This document shows, piece after piece, positions 35,685 through 48,066 of a stretch of DNA of 64,000 bases. The first letter of the stretch is position 1. Every line of letters begins with the position of its first letter. The notes below the pieces were generated by a model. The model did not search any database. It was given only the letters and a program-made list of their open reading frames with translations, and was not told the origin of the DNA. The DNA is taken from positions 1,099,287 to 1,163,286 of the forward strand of contig NW_024104405.1 in NCBI RefSeq assembly GCF_003945595.2, given 5' to 3'. This DNA comes from Pipra filicauda. Taxonomy: Eukaryota > Chordata > Aves > Passeriformes > Pipridae. Both the position numbers and the translations under genes were made by a program.

Positions 35685-38600
35685 TTTTTACTCAGAGTTT
35701 AACTTTTTTTCATCATTTCATGTATGTTGGTTTTTTCCTGGACTTTAGAGAAAAGAAATTCAGTTCCCTGCAAAGCTCAGTAGCTGCTTTCACCACATTT
35801 TGGTGGTGAAAGATAATGAGAACACTGCTCTGAAATGAAAACCCCACTCTGTGGGGTTAGTCTGTGCTGGAGACTCTGTTAGTGCATTGTAAAGTCAGGT
35901 AGAGCTCTGTTATTGCTTGTTTGGATCTTTAAAATTTCTCCTCTGCTCCTTGCCTCTACTGTGAGCGATTTCACTGCAATTACTGAAACGAAGACCCTGA
36001 ATTCCTCTCTATAGCTATTCACACGACCCTCAGTGTTTTGGACTTGATTTTTCTCCAGTTTACTCCACAACAGGAAGAGTCGTTAGGAAATTTTCCTCAG
36101 TCAGTGGCTTCAGGTTTCTATTAAAAACTTTTGCTACTTGCAACACTTCTCAAAACCTTTAAAAAACAAAACTAGCAGTGGAATTATTCAATCAAATGGT
36201 ATTAAAAGCACAGATTATGCTTTAGAAACCACTTACAAAGAAGGTTTTTACAGATCAGTGAGGACGCTAGCAAGGAGGGGCCCCTGATATGAATGGAAAC
36301 GTTTGTTTCAATCCTCATTTATCTTAAGGCCTGGGTGCTTTCTGGACAGTGAAACATTCTTCTCCTCCCTGCACTTGGAAAAGTGAGGATCAAGTTGCGA
36401 GAGAGTGCCCTTGAATGCTCAAGTAAGGAATTTGTTAAGTGGCCTCCTCAGCCAACACAGCTCCCATGTTAAAGGTTGTTTCTTAATTCCCTCTGCCCCC
36501 AGCAGCAGGATTACCCATCCTTCCTTATCCCAAGGCATCACGGTCAGCTGAGCCTCCACAGTTTTATCCAGCCACAAAACCATGTCCACTTCTCATGTTA
36601 AAATGTTTGCTGTTTCTCCACCACCCTGAAATTTTAACCTAGCCTTGATAAGGATATAAACCACAGTTTTGTAAAGGTCTCAGTGTTCTCAGGTTTTCCA
36701 GGGTTGCTCAAGGTATCTCTGTGACTGCTGAGCCTGAGGAATGCTCCAGCTTGCCTGGATTCCACACACCCCTGCAATATAAACATTAATTAAAGAATAT
36801 TGAGTTACTAATTGTCACCAAGGCCACCAATTAATTTGATCTGGGATCCACCTATATTTAAGGGAAGTGCAAGAAAACATTGGAACATTTTGGCCTTCTT
36901 ACAAAGAAACATTAGATACATTAAACGTACTTTTGCCTAAGTAGTAGATTCAGTACATATGTGGAGTCCCACTGAATGCCTTCTGAAATGAGCAGTGAAG
37001 CTCTTTAACAGAAGCAGAACCTGGTCCTTGCTCAGACAGTGACCTCTACAACTATGTTAGAAACCAGACTTACAGCCCTATTCTCAAACCTAACTTCTGT
37101 TGATGGCTGTTGAATTTTGGCCAGAGTAAAGATCGGAGTGTTTTGTCCTGTAACTTGCACAGCTAACTTTAAGTTTTTCTTCTTCCTGCCATCCAAAGCT
37201 TCTTGGGATTAGTCAGGACTGATATTGATGTATGAACATCTTAAAAGGACTTTACATAGCTCCCAGGCTGAAGACTAAACATTGCTGTGTAAAACAGAAT
37301 TTGGCAGTGATTCTATAGGATGAACCTAATCAGAGCAGACAGATTACAATACATGGTAAAGGCATGGAGTTGAAAAGAAAAGAGGACTTGCTCTGCAGTA
37401 TTGCATAATACATTCTGGAGAAACTAGAAAACCTTTCAGAGCAGCTGGGACAGAGGGAAATGAACCATTTGTTCCCAAGTGAAATAAACAAAAGCAGGAA
37501 ATGCTTCAATCTGCCTCCAAACTAGGAGAAGAATGGTGGTGAGAAAAATGACCAGAGATTGAACCAAGCTTTTCACATTGCCCAGTTCTTGATAGTAGCT
37601 GTGTTTGAAGTGCACAGGCATGTATCACCTCACCTCCTGATCTCAGTCCTGGTGAGCTACTGACCTCGGCAAGGAACGCAACCTTTGGCAGACACCACTG
37701 GATGCCTGCATTGTGGCACCAGGTAGCACAGCTGCTCTATTTTTGAGTCCTGGTATACCACCTGATAAAGGAAAAGTCAAAGGAACCCCTTTTTTTCTCG
37801 AAATCACCTGCATTACTCTGTACCTGACCAAGAAAATGTTATTCCAGATACCTGTGATGTGTTTCCCAGAGGAAGGTAATTTTCAGTACAAAAACCCACA
37901 CAACAAAAGTTCAGTCAGAATGGAAAGACCTGCAATTCAGAAGAAGGACAGAACTCTGTATGGTGTTGATTGTGAAACATTCAACACAGTCAGTCATCTC
38001 TTCCTTGTTTATGTTTGGGGGTTTTTTTTGTTACTAAAACTTCACTGACTGGATTTTTTTTATTGGTGATAACCAGCTCCATCAAGGAGTGCACAAAACT
38101 GATTCCTGCTTGACAAGAGTGAAGTTCTCCACATCACAGTTCTCCTTTGAGACTTAAAGTTAGGGACCATTCTGAAATTTTGATTCATGTAAGAAAACTG
38201 TTAACTTGAACTTGAGAACATGAAAAGAAGGCAAGCAACCATCTTCTCTAGATTTGCTGCCTTTATAGGGGATCTCTCAAGATTTTATATTTCCCATTTC
38301 AAGTCAGACACAGATTCCAGTGCTTCTTCCGCTTTCAGAGCAGAACCAAAACAAGGTTCTTGTTTAAGTAATAGGATGATGAGTCAGTCTGCAACTCTAA
38401 TCATGTTGCCTTTCTGTGGAAATCTTATTGAAAACTTAGAAGATAATTTGTCCATTCTTCGAACAGCCTTATATACACAGCCAGTGAATCAATGAAGATG
38501 GATGATGTTTGGAACTGACTCACACATTCTGATTCCCATTTCTTCAGTCCCCTTCTCAGTGAAGACTGAAAAAGCTCAGTTCTCAAGATGAGCACTTAAA

Positions 38601-40689
38601 CCACTGGGCATCCCCTAAAGGACACACTTGGAGCACTTATGAGTGACCGTGTGCAATAAAACCGTCTAATGCCTCTTGCAAATGAACACAACTCAATCAG
38701 ACCTTTCTCTTGCATACTTCTGCATGCCAGGAGGCTGCTCCAGCACCTTCTGCAACCTAATTTCCAGGGGGGAAAGACAATATCTACAGTGAACATGTAA
38801 CAATTTCTTCCTGCCTCAGCTCTGTTCCTTACGAAAAAATTGCCTCCCTCCAACTATCTTCCACACTCTAGTATACTTATAGTTCAACAGTCACATTTCT
38901 TCTTTTCTGTCATCCTGCTAGGATGAGCAGATTTATCTTAAGTTTCTGGTCTTAAACTTCATGTCCGGAGCTGTACACATGTGAATGTAGATATGTTCTC
39001 ACTACTTACTGGTTCTACAACACTAAACTGCTGGGAATATGTCTTCTCACAAGTCCTAAAGCACATCTGAGGACTTTCTTTAGTCCTCGATTATTCTGCA
39101 ACAGTTTACTGAGCTGGGAATTGTACTTTAAATGTTCTTGTGCCAAGACAAAGAAGGTAAACAAATTTCAATGGCTGGGAAAATTAGACCCCTCTTGACC
39201 TTGCTTTTTCAGTCTGAGCATGAGGACTGTTCTGCTTGCTTAAATTCCTATATTTTTCCGCCTTTCACAAGGAAAGAGTGTAGCTCAAGTGGTTGAGAGA
39301 GGCATTTGGAGGAGGAACAATCAGAAGAAGGTTTCATGTTGCAGCAGCTTCCTGAGTAAGAGAAGACAGGCATGGGAAATAATAACTCTGCTCCATTGTC
39401 AGGGCTGAGGAGATTTCTATTTCCAATTTAAATGTAATTTTAAGAGCTCTCTGTAGCAGCAAGGGTTCACTTCAAGAACTTGGAGGCTTAGTACACAAAC
39501 TGTGCAGTCCACAGAAAGGTTCCCATCAACTTCAGGGTGGTGTGCCTTTTGAATGTATGCTCTTAGGCTGCAATCAGGAATGAGGGAGCACTTTAAAAAT
39601 GCTGGTGCTGTGCAATATTTATGGGGTTTTTCTTCCTACATCATTCAGTTCTTGCACTTGGCTCTTCAGAAAATTCCAAGAACTGCTCATCTGCAGATTG
39701 TGATGCTTGGTTTCCTTCAGGGAGACCAAAAGAGAGACTGGTAAGGAGATCTTAGAAACATGGTTAAGAAGGTGAAATCTGTGTTGTTGGCACTTAACAG
39801 CAAGTTTTAGGTTGACTCCCAATTAATAAGAAAAAAGTTAATGGCTGAGTACTAAAATAACAGACCAGCCATACATGCAACACACTATGATTTGACATAT
39901 CGTAATTCCAGTAGCCTTCAGAAGGTAAATACATGCTCATCATACTTACCCACATAATGTTTAGAAATCCTCACCGGTGTTTTTCACAGTGATTAATTAG
40001 GTTGAATTATCAGATGGACTAAAAAGCAAAGTATTTTTATTCTGGAAGGAGAACTCCTTGACCAAAAAGAAGGAGAAGATTAAACACTGTGCAGGCTTTT
40101 CAACTTTGAATATCAACAAAGTGCTTCTAAATAAATTCAGCAGTAAAAAAGAAAGACAGATAGTTCTGAGAAAATGCTTGTTCTAAAGACTGCTTGAAAA
40201 AAATCCAGTCTGGAAAGTGGAGAACTCTCCAAATCTAGAGGTGATAAATTTGCGACTCAAGTCATGTCCTAGTTTTGCCCATATACAGTAGCACACACTT
40301 GATTTTCATAAGATATCAAGTAGCTGAAGCAAGTTCACAGCACACACTTCGAGACCGCTTAAAGTACAGCAGGATTTCTGAAGTCTAGTAGATATGAACT
40401 CTAAAAGTAGATATGGCATTCCTTCCTTTGTATCAATGCTCTGGGTAGTTCAGGACTGCAACCAGCAGCTAAGAAAATACGTACAAATGGAAATGCCATC
40501 CCTGTTTTAACTCTTGGCATTGGAGCTACAAAACCCAGATACATGGAAGCAGTGTGAGGTTGTGTTTCTATGTCTTTCCAGCTGTATGAAACCCCTGGTT
40601 TTCTCGAAGAGTCACCCAAGGGGATAACTTACTCTTTCTTCAAACATTTTTTTGTGTTTTTATTACTAAAGGGGAAGTGCTGCAGGACT
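35685..40689. other. 5-kb AT-rich stretch with no recognised gene
   Basis: Unique AT-rich DNA. A tRNA-like D-arm word occurs at about 39280 and is described separately. Frames at 37713-38048 and 38220-38495 are open but do not resemble known proteins. No CR1 was identified here. Confidence 0.4.
39277..39351 (+). repeat. Weak tRNA-like head (possible old SINE remnant)
   Basis: TGTAGCTCAAGTGGTTGAGA matches a polymerase III A box and D arm well. About 30 bases on, AAGGTTTCATG only loosely matches a B box. No acceptor stem can pair, so it is not a functional tRNA gene. It could be the head of an ancient tRNA-derived SINE, or chance. Confidence 0.2.
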
Positions 40690-41075
40690 TATTTAGGGAG
40701 TGATAGTGGATGACAGATTAAATATGAGCTCACAGTGAGAGACTGTAGCACAAAGAGGCAAATACCATACTGGGATGTGGAGCAGAATTACTTGCAAGAC
40801 TACAGAGGTAATAATTCCTCCATACATGGCCCTGGTGAGGCCCCTCTTGGAAAACTGTGATCAGTTTTGGGCAACTCAATATAAAAAGGGAGTCAATAAA
40901 ATAGAGTGACTACAATGAACAGTGATAAAGATAAGAGGGTTGGAAGGTATGATGTATGAGCAAAAGGTAAGGGAATCAAACTTACTAAGCACAGCTGAAA
41001 GATGGAGGAAAGGAAAGGGCAAGGGGAGAAAGGACATGACAACGCCTCAGTATTCCTACATGGGTGGGAAACTTT
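40690..41075 (+). mobile_element. Old, diverged CR1 fragment (reverse-transcriptase 3' region)
   Basis: Diverged sense-strand CR1. GATAGTGGATGACAGATTAA matches the region coding the end of the reverse transcriptase. CCCTGGTGAGGCCCCTCTTG and GATCAGTTTTGGGC match the conserved LVRPHLEYCVQFW-type coding region. AGAGGGTTGGAAGGTATGAT matches the following 3' part. It has many substitutions and indels and is clearly older than the copies on the left. Edges are uncertain by tens of bases. Confidence 0.75.
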
Positions 41076-43898
41076 GTGGCTGCAGATGTATTTCAGAGAC
41101 AGTGAAAAAAAAGTTACATTTTTCATGGAAAATTTAAGAATAAGTTTTAACAAATCCCTTGCTCCTCCTCCTCATCTTATAGACATATTTTGGTTGTGGG
41201 AGGGAAGAAAGTAATTCATTGGGGGAGGAGGGGAAAGGAACATTTTGGAAAGAAAATAGATTTTCTCTCAAGGAAAAAAAAAAAGAAAACAGACCAGAGT
41301 ACACATGTCTACACATACAAACACAGGTTTTCACACACTTGTATATTTTGTCCCCAAGAAAAACACATTAATGGAGCATTACTAGCTGGCTCTCATCAAA
41401 GGCTGATCTTCAAAACTTCATCTGTTCTCTAAAAAATTAGATTTTCCTGGGTAACTTTATCACATTGTGGCCCACCTCACAACTCATGTAATCACTCTCA
41501 GTACTACGATGTTCGTCATCATAAAAGGGCAGCATTGCACTTGCAAAGGCTTCCTTCTGGATGGATTAGATGGTCTCCATATGGACTAGTGGTCAGGGAA
41601 GAGCAGCTGGCATTGCTCTGAAATAAGAAGAGCTCTCAGATTTCAAGCTGCTGAAACCTCAACCTGCTTGGGTATCTCCAAGCACTCAGGCAAACATGAT
41701 TAATCACAAGGTGGCTGAGCCAGGCTGGGGGTGGGAGGAGCAACTGAAGCCAGAGTAGATGAAGACTCTGTAGTTCAGACAAAGCTAGTTTGGAGCTGAG
41801 GGGGGGATGACACAATAAAAAAAACTCTTTTGCACTGTTCATTCCCACTCGTAGTTTTGCATTAGCTCAGCTGCACACCTGCAATTAATACATGAAATTG
41901 TCTTCTGGACATGATCTGTTTTATGATGTTGTTTGCATAATCCTTCCACCAGCCTGCCTTATTCCTGGAAATCTGTGACTTTTCTTCAACTTCCTAATCA
42001 CTGTTCTGGGGGAAAAAAAATACTAGAACCAAACCAAACACTAGAACCAAATTAATTGTTTAACCAATTTCTTCCTTTCTCTCTCCCTCCCTTACTTTTT
42101 CCAGGACAAGTAACAGAGCTGGAGCCTCTTGCTGACTCAACAATATCTTTCTCCTTCCAACTATTCTTTTGACTGGCAGTGTGTTCTGCTTATAAATCTT
42201 CCACAAAAATTGGTGTTCGCTTTTCAAACCTTCAACTCCAAACACAATTCAGCCTTTAAATTTATTAGACTGCATTTATTTTCCCTGTATATTCTTATAA
42301 GTTATCCTGGCCATCTTTCCAGTTCTTCTTCACTCTTCATTGCTCATAAAAGCATATTTTTTTGCAGTTGCTAAGGAGGTCCTCATCTGTAAAACAAATT
42401 GTCTTCTCAGAAAGGCTTTCTTCCCTGCTTTCTTGCATAACCCTTACAGTAGTTTGGTTTCAAATCTTCTTGTTTCTTTTTGGTTTGTTTTTTTTCAGAG
42501 TGGGAAAGATGGCAAAAGACAGACACTGTCATCTCTTTTAAATTAACTGCTTGGTACTGGTGAAATCAATCGGATGCATTCACTGCACGGTGAGCTATGA
42601 TTAACCAGAAGCCTGACACACACAAACGACGCAAGCACTGGGAACCCTGGAGCAAAATCTCACGCTGTTGCAGCACTCTGAGAGGTTGTGCAGATATCCC
42701 AGAGTCAGCTGTCATCCCCAGTATCAGTGCCCTGACTTTCACAGGGACTATTCAGCAGTTTAAGAATTGTAGGCACCTTACCACTGCTGAGAGAAATCGA
42801 ACAATGGCTTCACAGCAGGATCAGTCCCAGAGCGTTCCTTGTGAAATTACATACTTTTAAACTGAGAAAAATATATTATTTAGAGGTAATTTTTTTTTCT
42901 GCAATTGTTAGTGCTGCTTTCATTTACCGTAAAGGAGCAAGGATGCAAGAAAATGTTGCCACCCATAAGCACTGAGGAAGGAAACTACAGCAGGTTCACC
43001 TGCAGGATGGAAGCTCTGTTTAGGATACCTCTCATCTCCATGGGGATTTTTACCTGTCTTTATAGGACTATTTGATGAAAAGGGGAGCTGACAATAACGA
43101 CTCAAAAGGAAATACCCAAAATAAGGTTTTTGTCTACATCCACTTTATTTGAGAAACACTGAAACACTTCCATTCGCACATACACAGAAAATTCACAGCA
43201 GCACTCTTATCAATGTTCAGATTTTCTAGGCCTGTATCCTAGAGGAATTTGAGTCTCCATCTTGGATTTTGAACTCAATTGTCATTTCTTCTATAGTGTA
43301 CTCTACCAAAATTTGTTGTTCTCACTCAGACACCTATTTCTGATGTGTAGACATCCAGAAAATCACATCTGGTTTGTCTCCACATTTGCTTGTTGAAAAT
43401 AAGGCTGAAAGAAGCCTTATTTGCATTAAAATCTGGACAGTCATTCACTGCAATTTCACAAAGGCTGAATTTAGTTAAAAAAGAAAGCTAGAAAGGTTCA
43501 AGTCTAATGTGAATTAAACTAAGAATCTCCACCTCAGTTAATGTTAGATGCAAACCATAGAAAAGCCACAATAAATAATTTAGATATTGTCAAGCAAAAC
43601 ATGCACTACCTGATAAGGGAACATTTCTTTTTTATTAACCCCTAATGGTAATTAGCTACTTACATTACTAAGAGAGCTTCTCACCTTAAAAAACTTGTAC
43701 ATTGATTTGCTTTGAACAGAACAAACAACAAAAAACCTCAAATCCTGTGATATTGTCAACACTGAGCCTGACAATGCAGAAGCCAGAACTTCTTTGAAGA
43801 TAATAGCTCCCATTTCCCCATTAGTGTCGTTTAAAAGTTTAAATTCCTACACTGAGATTTTACAAAATTTCTTGGGTTTGTTTGCATGTTTATTTCAG
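41076..43898. other. AT-rich unique stretch
   Basis: No gene recognised. A perfect 10-bp inverted repeat (43397-43406 and 43413-43422, 6-base loop) overlaps the POU octamer ATTTGCAT at 43419-43426. Confidence 0.4.
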
Positions 43899-44057
43899 GC
43901 ACACGCTGAAAGTGGAGACTCAGAACTGTCATTACTTGCTTGCCTAGAAGTCCAGCCTCTCACACAGACCAATTCCAACATCCTTTCAGATATTACACAC
44001 TTCCTTGACACCCAGAACTATGACCTAGTTGAAAACACCCCAAGTCAGATGTTCTGA
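43899..44057 (+). CDS. Candidate terminal exon (unknown, weak)
   Basis: GTTTGTTTGCATGTTTATTTCAG gives a fair acceptor at 43898. The next 52 codons are open in phase 0, to a TGA at 44055-44057. The peptide is acidic and polar, with SDITHFLDTQNYDL near its end. The same frame is also open upstream of the acceptor to 43794, and only a CATAAA variant, not AATAAA, follows the stop. I do not recognise it. AT-rich DNA yields open frames of this length by chance, so this is weak. Confidence 0.2.
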   Translation, partial: AHAESGDSELSLLACLEVQPLTQTNSNILSDITHFLDTQNYDLVENTPSQMF

Positions 44058-44548
44058 GAATCCCATTTATGCATAAAAATACTCTCGTGGCTCCTTCCAG
44101 CCACTGGGAGAAAAAAAAAACCAACTGTCTCCAGTAACCACAGAAATCACCTCAATAGAAACATGTGCAATGCACATCAAACATTTTGAAGTCACAGGCC
44201 TGTTAGCATTCTGGTCAGGACTAAGTATATTAGGCATCACTCCAACCTGGGTAGCACTAAGGAGACTACTGTCTCGGGGGATATTTGCATAATGAGGTGC
44301 CTCAGCAGCCAAGGAGATGTGTACCTGATACTTCAGGACATGTGGTGGGCATATGTGGGAGCACCAGAGTCAGAGATACACACTTCCCATCCTCCCCCAG
44401 AGTTGCAGGCAACACCCATGATGTAGGCAAGGCGTGGACAGTCTGCTTTAACTCACATGTGGGTATGGGTAGGGGAAGACATTCTTTTCTCCCTTCTCCT
44501 TTGGTACCCAGCTGCAAGGAAATGGCCAGACACAAGTCTGAACACGCA
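44058..44548. other. Unique spacer
   Basis: No gene recognised. It contains a second ATTTGCAT octamer at 44283-44290, followed by AATGAG. Confidence 0.35.
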
Positions 44549-45058
44549 GATCATAGAGTCCTAGAATGGTTTGGGTTGTCAGGGACCTTATAGGCCATCC
44601 AGTTCCAACCCTGCTGACATTGTCAGGGATGCCACTCACCAGACCAGGTTGCTCAGAGGTCCATCCAACTTGATCTTGAATACTTCCAGGGATGGGCTAT
44701 CCACAGCTTTTCTGGGCAACCTGTTCCAGTGTCTCACCATCCTCACAGGGAAGAATTTCTTCCTAACATCTCCTCTCAACCTGCTCTCTTTCAGTTTAAA
44801 GCTATTGTGCCTTGTCCTATAACTATCTGCTCATACAAAAAGTCCCTCTCCCTCCTTTCTATAAGCCCTTTTTAGGTCCTGGAAGGTGCTGTAAATTCTC
44901 CCCAGAGCCTTCTCTTCTCCAGGCTGAAAAAGCCCAACTCTCTCAGCCTGTCTTTCTATAGCAGAGGTGCTCCAGCCCTCTGAGCATCTTTGTGGCCTCC
45001 TCAGAACCTACTCTAATAGGTCCATGTCTTTCTAATGCTGAGGCCCCCCAGACACAGA
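44549..45058 (-). mobile_element. CR1 non-LTR retrotransposon fragment, about 510 bp
   Basis: Reverse complement of a CR1 3' region. It begins at the element's 3' end (ATCATAGAGTCCTAGAATGG), then TTTGGGTTGTCAGGGACCTT, CCAGACCAGGTTGCTC, CTGGGCAACCTGTTCCAGTG, AAGAATTTCTTCCTAACATC, TTCTCTTCTCCAGGCTGAA and finally TCCATGTCTTTCTAATGCTG. Truncated at its 5' side, with moderate divergence. It reads like the ordinary long-known avian CR1 consensus and is less GC-rich than the copies on the left. Confidence 0.95.
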
Positions 45059-45366
45059 CAGACAAGGGATGCAAGAGATCCCTAGAAACTTCCACGAGGG
45101 ACATAGCCATTCCAGAATAAGGATGCCGGGTGAAGCCTTGGCACCACTTCTAGTTTTATCTTGAGAAGATCCCACTGGACTGCCTGAGAGGAGCTAAAGA
45201 AAGAAAGGAAATTTCAGCTGTAGTCACAATAAAGCTAAAGTATTAGTTCCAGGAATACCTCTACAAAGACCACAACAACAAATGATGGATGTTCCAGAAG
45301 AAAAGTACATAGTGTCGTGGGACTATTTTTAATCTTCAATACAAAATACAGTCTAGTGAGTCACTG
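45059..45366. other. Spacer between two CR1 pieces of opposite orientation
   Basis: Unique sequence with no gene seen. It may be DNA separating two independent insertions, or unrecognised CR1 remains. Confidence 0.4.
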
Positions 45367-45440
45367 GCACAGTGAAGCTGTGGTTGCCCCATCCCTGGAA
45401 GTGTTCAAGGCCTAGCTGGATGCAGTGTGACTGTGGAAAA
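45367..45440 (+). mobile_element. Short CR1 fragment, plus orientation
   Basis: GTGAAGCTGTGGTTGCCCCA, TCCCTGGAAGTGTTCAAGGC and CTAGCTGGATGCAGTGTGAC match the CR1 region shortly before the 3' end. It lies 0.3 kb from a CR1 in the opposite orientation. Both ends are ragged. Confidence 0.8.
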
Positions 45441-47946
45441 GGAACAAAGATAATTCAGGTACTGTCCACTCTAATGCAGTGATCTAAACCCAAGATCATT
45501 CTTATTCTCTTTATAACTGATAACTGATACTGATAACATTGTGTTATTTGTAGTTCATATGAGCATTTAGGGAGGTCTTCATTGCCCATACTTTTTCTAT
45601 GTGTTATTACTCAAGCATCTGGTTGAATTTTTTTTATTTTTTTTTTTAATGCATTAGCACGAATTTGAAGGAAACATGTAGGTGGTGAGCATAATGCTTC
45701 CAATTGAACTGCACTAGCAAGCACACACCACAGTAGTTTAGAGATTAAAAATAGGATCATTTGGATGTGTGGATTTGAATATGATTTATGGATCACTTCC
45801 AGAGACATTATTGTTGCTTATCATTCAGATGGCTGTAAAAGTGAAGACTGTGAGGGAAATCATGCAAGAGATACATTGCCTGCAGAATGGAGAAAAACAT
45901 TAAATCTTGAAGTTGCTGATGCAGCAATTAATATTGCAACCTTCACTGCCTCCAATGCACAGAAGAAAAGGGTAGGATAGCCTAGACACCTGCTTCCCAT
46001 AAATAACTGATTTCAAGACTTAAAGGGAGAGACAGGCTTAAACACTGCACACTAAAGCCCCTTTGCCTTTCATCTTGGAGGAAATGTTTAATTGGTGTAA
46101 TCAGGAGTTTGTACTCAGGGCTCTCGGGTTGCACTTGCTGAACCTACAGGCCTAAAAGACTGCAAAATATCAGGGCGACCACACGTTCAGCAGGGAGGAG
46201 GCTCTGTGTTGTCCTGCTGCTGTGTGACCAGGGACACTCGGTGTCTAAAGATCTCGATTACAGAAGCAATTACAGAGGATCACAACTTTCCACAGCTGAA
46301 ATTCAGAGGCAACTATTCAGACAACTACAAACATTTTTTAGTGACTTTTTTTTCTTTTGTTGCGTTGGTCCATCCAGAGCAGACTATAAGTGCCAAACAA
46401 AAGGAAGTACTGGCAAGTACTGGTTCTCCTTAGTTTGCTTTAAACAGTGGGCTAACTCCACTGGTTTCAGCAAAGCTCACCCTGATTTACAACAGCATAA
46501 GTGAGACTAGGATCATGTTGTTCATGTTTTACGTCCATCACTGTGAGGACAAAAAAAAATGAGACCTTTGCTTTGGCATACCCTTTCTGACATGATGAAA
46601 AAGGTTGTAAAGCACATTAATTCCTCAAAGCAGCTGATGTGTGGACACAGTCAACTCCATACAGAAACCAGTAGATTTAAATATACATGCAAATACATGC
46701 ATGCAAATAATTGTCAGAATAAAATCTCAGACGCATTTGACCAGCACATCAATATCCTTACCTCCTTAACGGATGCTGTTTTGCTGAGAAAATGATGGCT
46801 CCTTAGCCAACAGTCATGGTTACTCTTAAATAATTTCTTTTTCACCTATGAGTTCATAAAGTTCAAATGAGACTTTTTTAACCTCACACATTTGCTATTT
46901 GTGAGTTGGTTAATAAAAGTAATTATCAATATTCTCACAGAACTGGAGTGAAAATTTAAACTCTTTTGTGCGCAGAGAAAAATTGTGCATGTTCACCAAG
47001 AAATTTTATTTCTTTTGAGAAATATCCCGATGACTGTAAAGTTAATAAGCCATTTCCAAACTGAGAAAGGGCTTGAGAGAGGGAAATAGACTTTGCTCAA
47101 AAACATGAAGTATAGCTGTCTCACAACCAGCTGTGAAGGTCAGAAGTTAATTAAGGAATGCATGTTTGCAAACTTTTAATTAAAGGGGCCAGTGTGCTAA
47201 AAGGGCAATCTAAGAATGAAATATAATAATAAGCCTAATTCAGCCTTACTGTAGATCTCCACTGGTGTGACATGTTTGGGAAACTGGAGTACGCACAAAG
47301 GGATGGACAAGGTTAATTGTGGTATAACCAGAATTATGGTCATATTATCCATAGTGTGGAGATCAGTACAGGACACAGTACAATACATGAGGATATAAAT
47401 ACACCAAACTTTACTCTAACTGCCTTCCTAGAGCCCAACAGTACAACCCTGATGTGAACTCAAACATTGTCAGTTTCGACCTGCCTCTTCCAGCAAGATC
47501 AGGCTCAGCAACATATTATCAATGTGATGAACTCTGGATCTGGTGGATTTTTGGATTAATGAGGACATCCCATCTTCCTGAGGTGTGAAGAGAAGAAGCT
47601 CAGAGTAGTCACCCCCTTGTGCAGAGACGGGGAGCAGCACAGTCCCAGCTGCTCGGTAGCAAGAGAGTGGAAAGCAAGTGGCACACTTTGGGAACTCTGT
47701 ATCTTCAGCTGTACCCAGAGCACACCAGTTCTGCTGGCTGCATTTTAAGGGGCTGTCGTATGACCACTGATCTGCTGGGCACATTTTCCTCAGTTCTGAT
47801 GCCAACTGAAACAAAAAGTGTACCTCCCTCAGCAGAATGTTTAGAGTTTTGTTCAAATTAGGGTTGAAGTGCTTGGCCAACAGATAGCAAAGGGCTGCAC
47901 ACCCAGCACAGAGGACACAAGACTATCAGGAAGGCTTCCCCCACTC

Positions 47947-48066
47947 CAAAAAAAAACCAACAAAAAACCCAACCAACCAACCAAAAACCCAAAACAAAAC
48001 AAACAATAAAACCCCACACAATCAAAACCAAAAAAAAAAAAAAAAACCCACAAAAAAATCCACAAA
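47947..48066 (+). repeat. A/C-rich low-complexity tract (AAACC type)
   Basis: Runs of AAAAACC, CCAACC and AAAC words with an A-rich end near 48030-48046. The composition resembles the cores of the 7844 and 9438 duplications, but the flanks do not match them. Confidence 0.9.

Noticed and set aside
35073..35748. Gly/Arg/Lys/Glu-rich frames of 209 and 118 codons
   Set aside because: Direct translation of AAGGGG and AAGGG repeats.
39277..39351. tRNA gene
   Set aside because: The A box matches but the B box is poor and the ends cannot form an acceptor stem. It is kept only as a weak SINE-like remnant.
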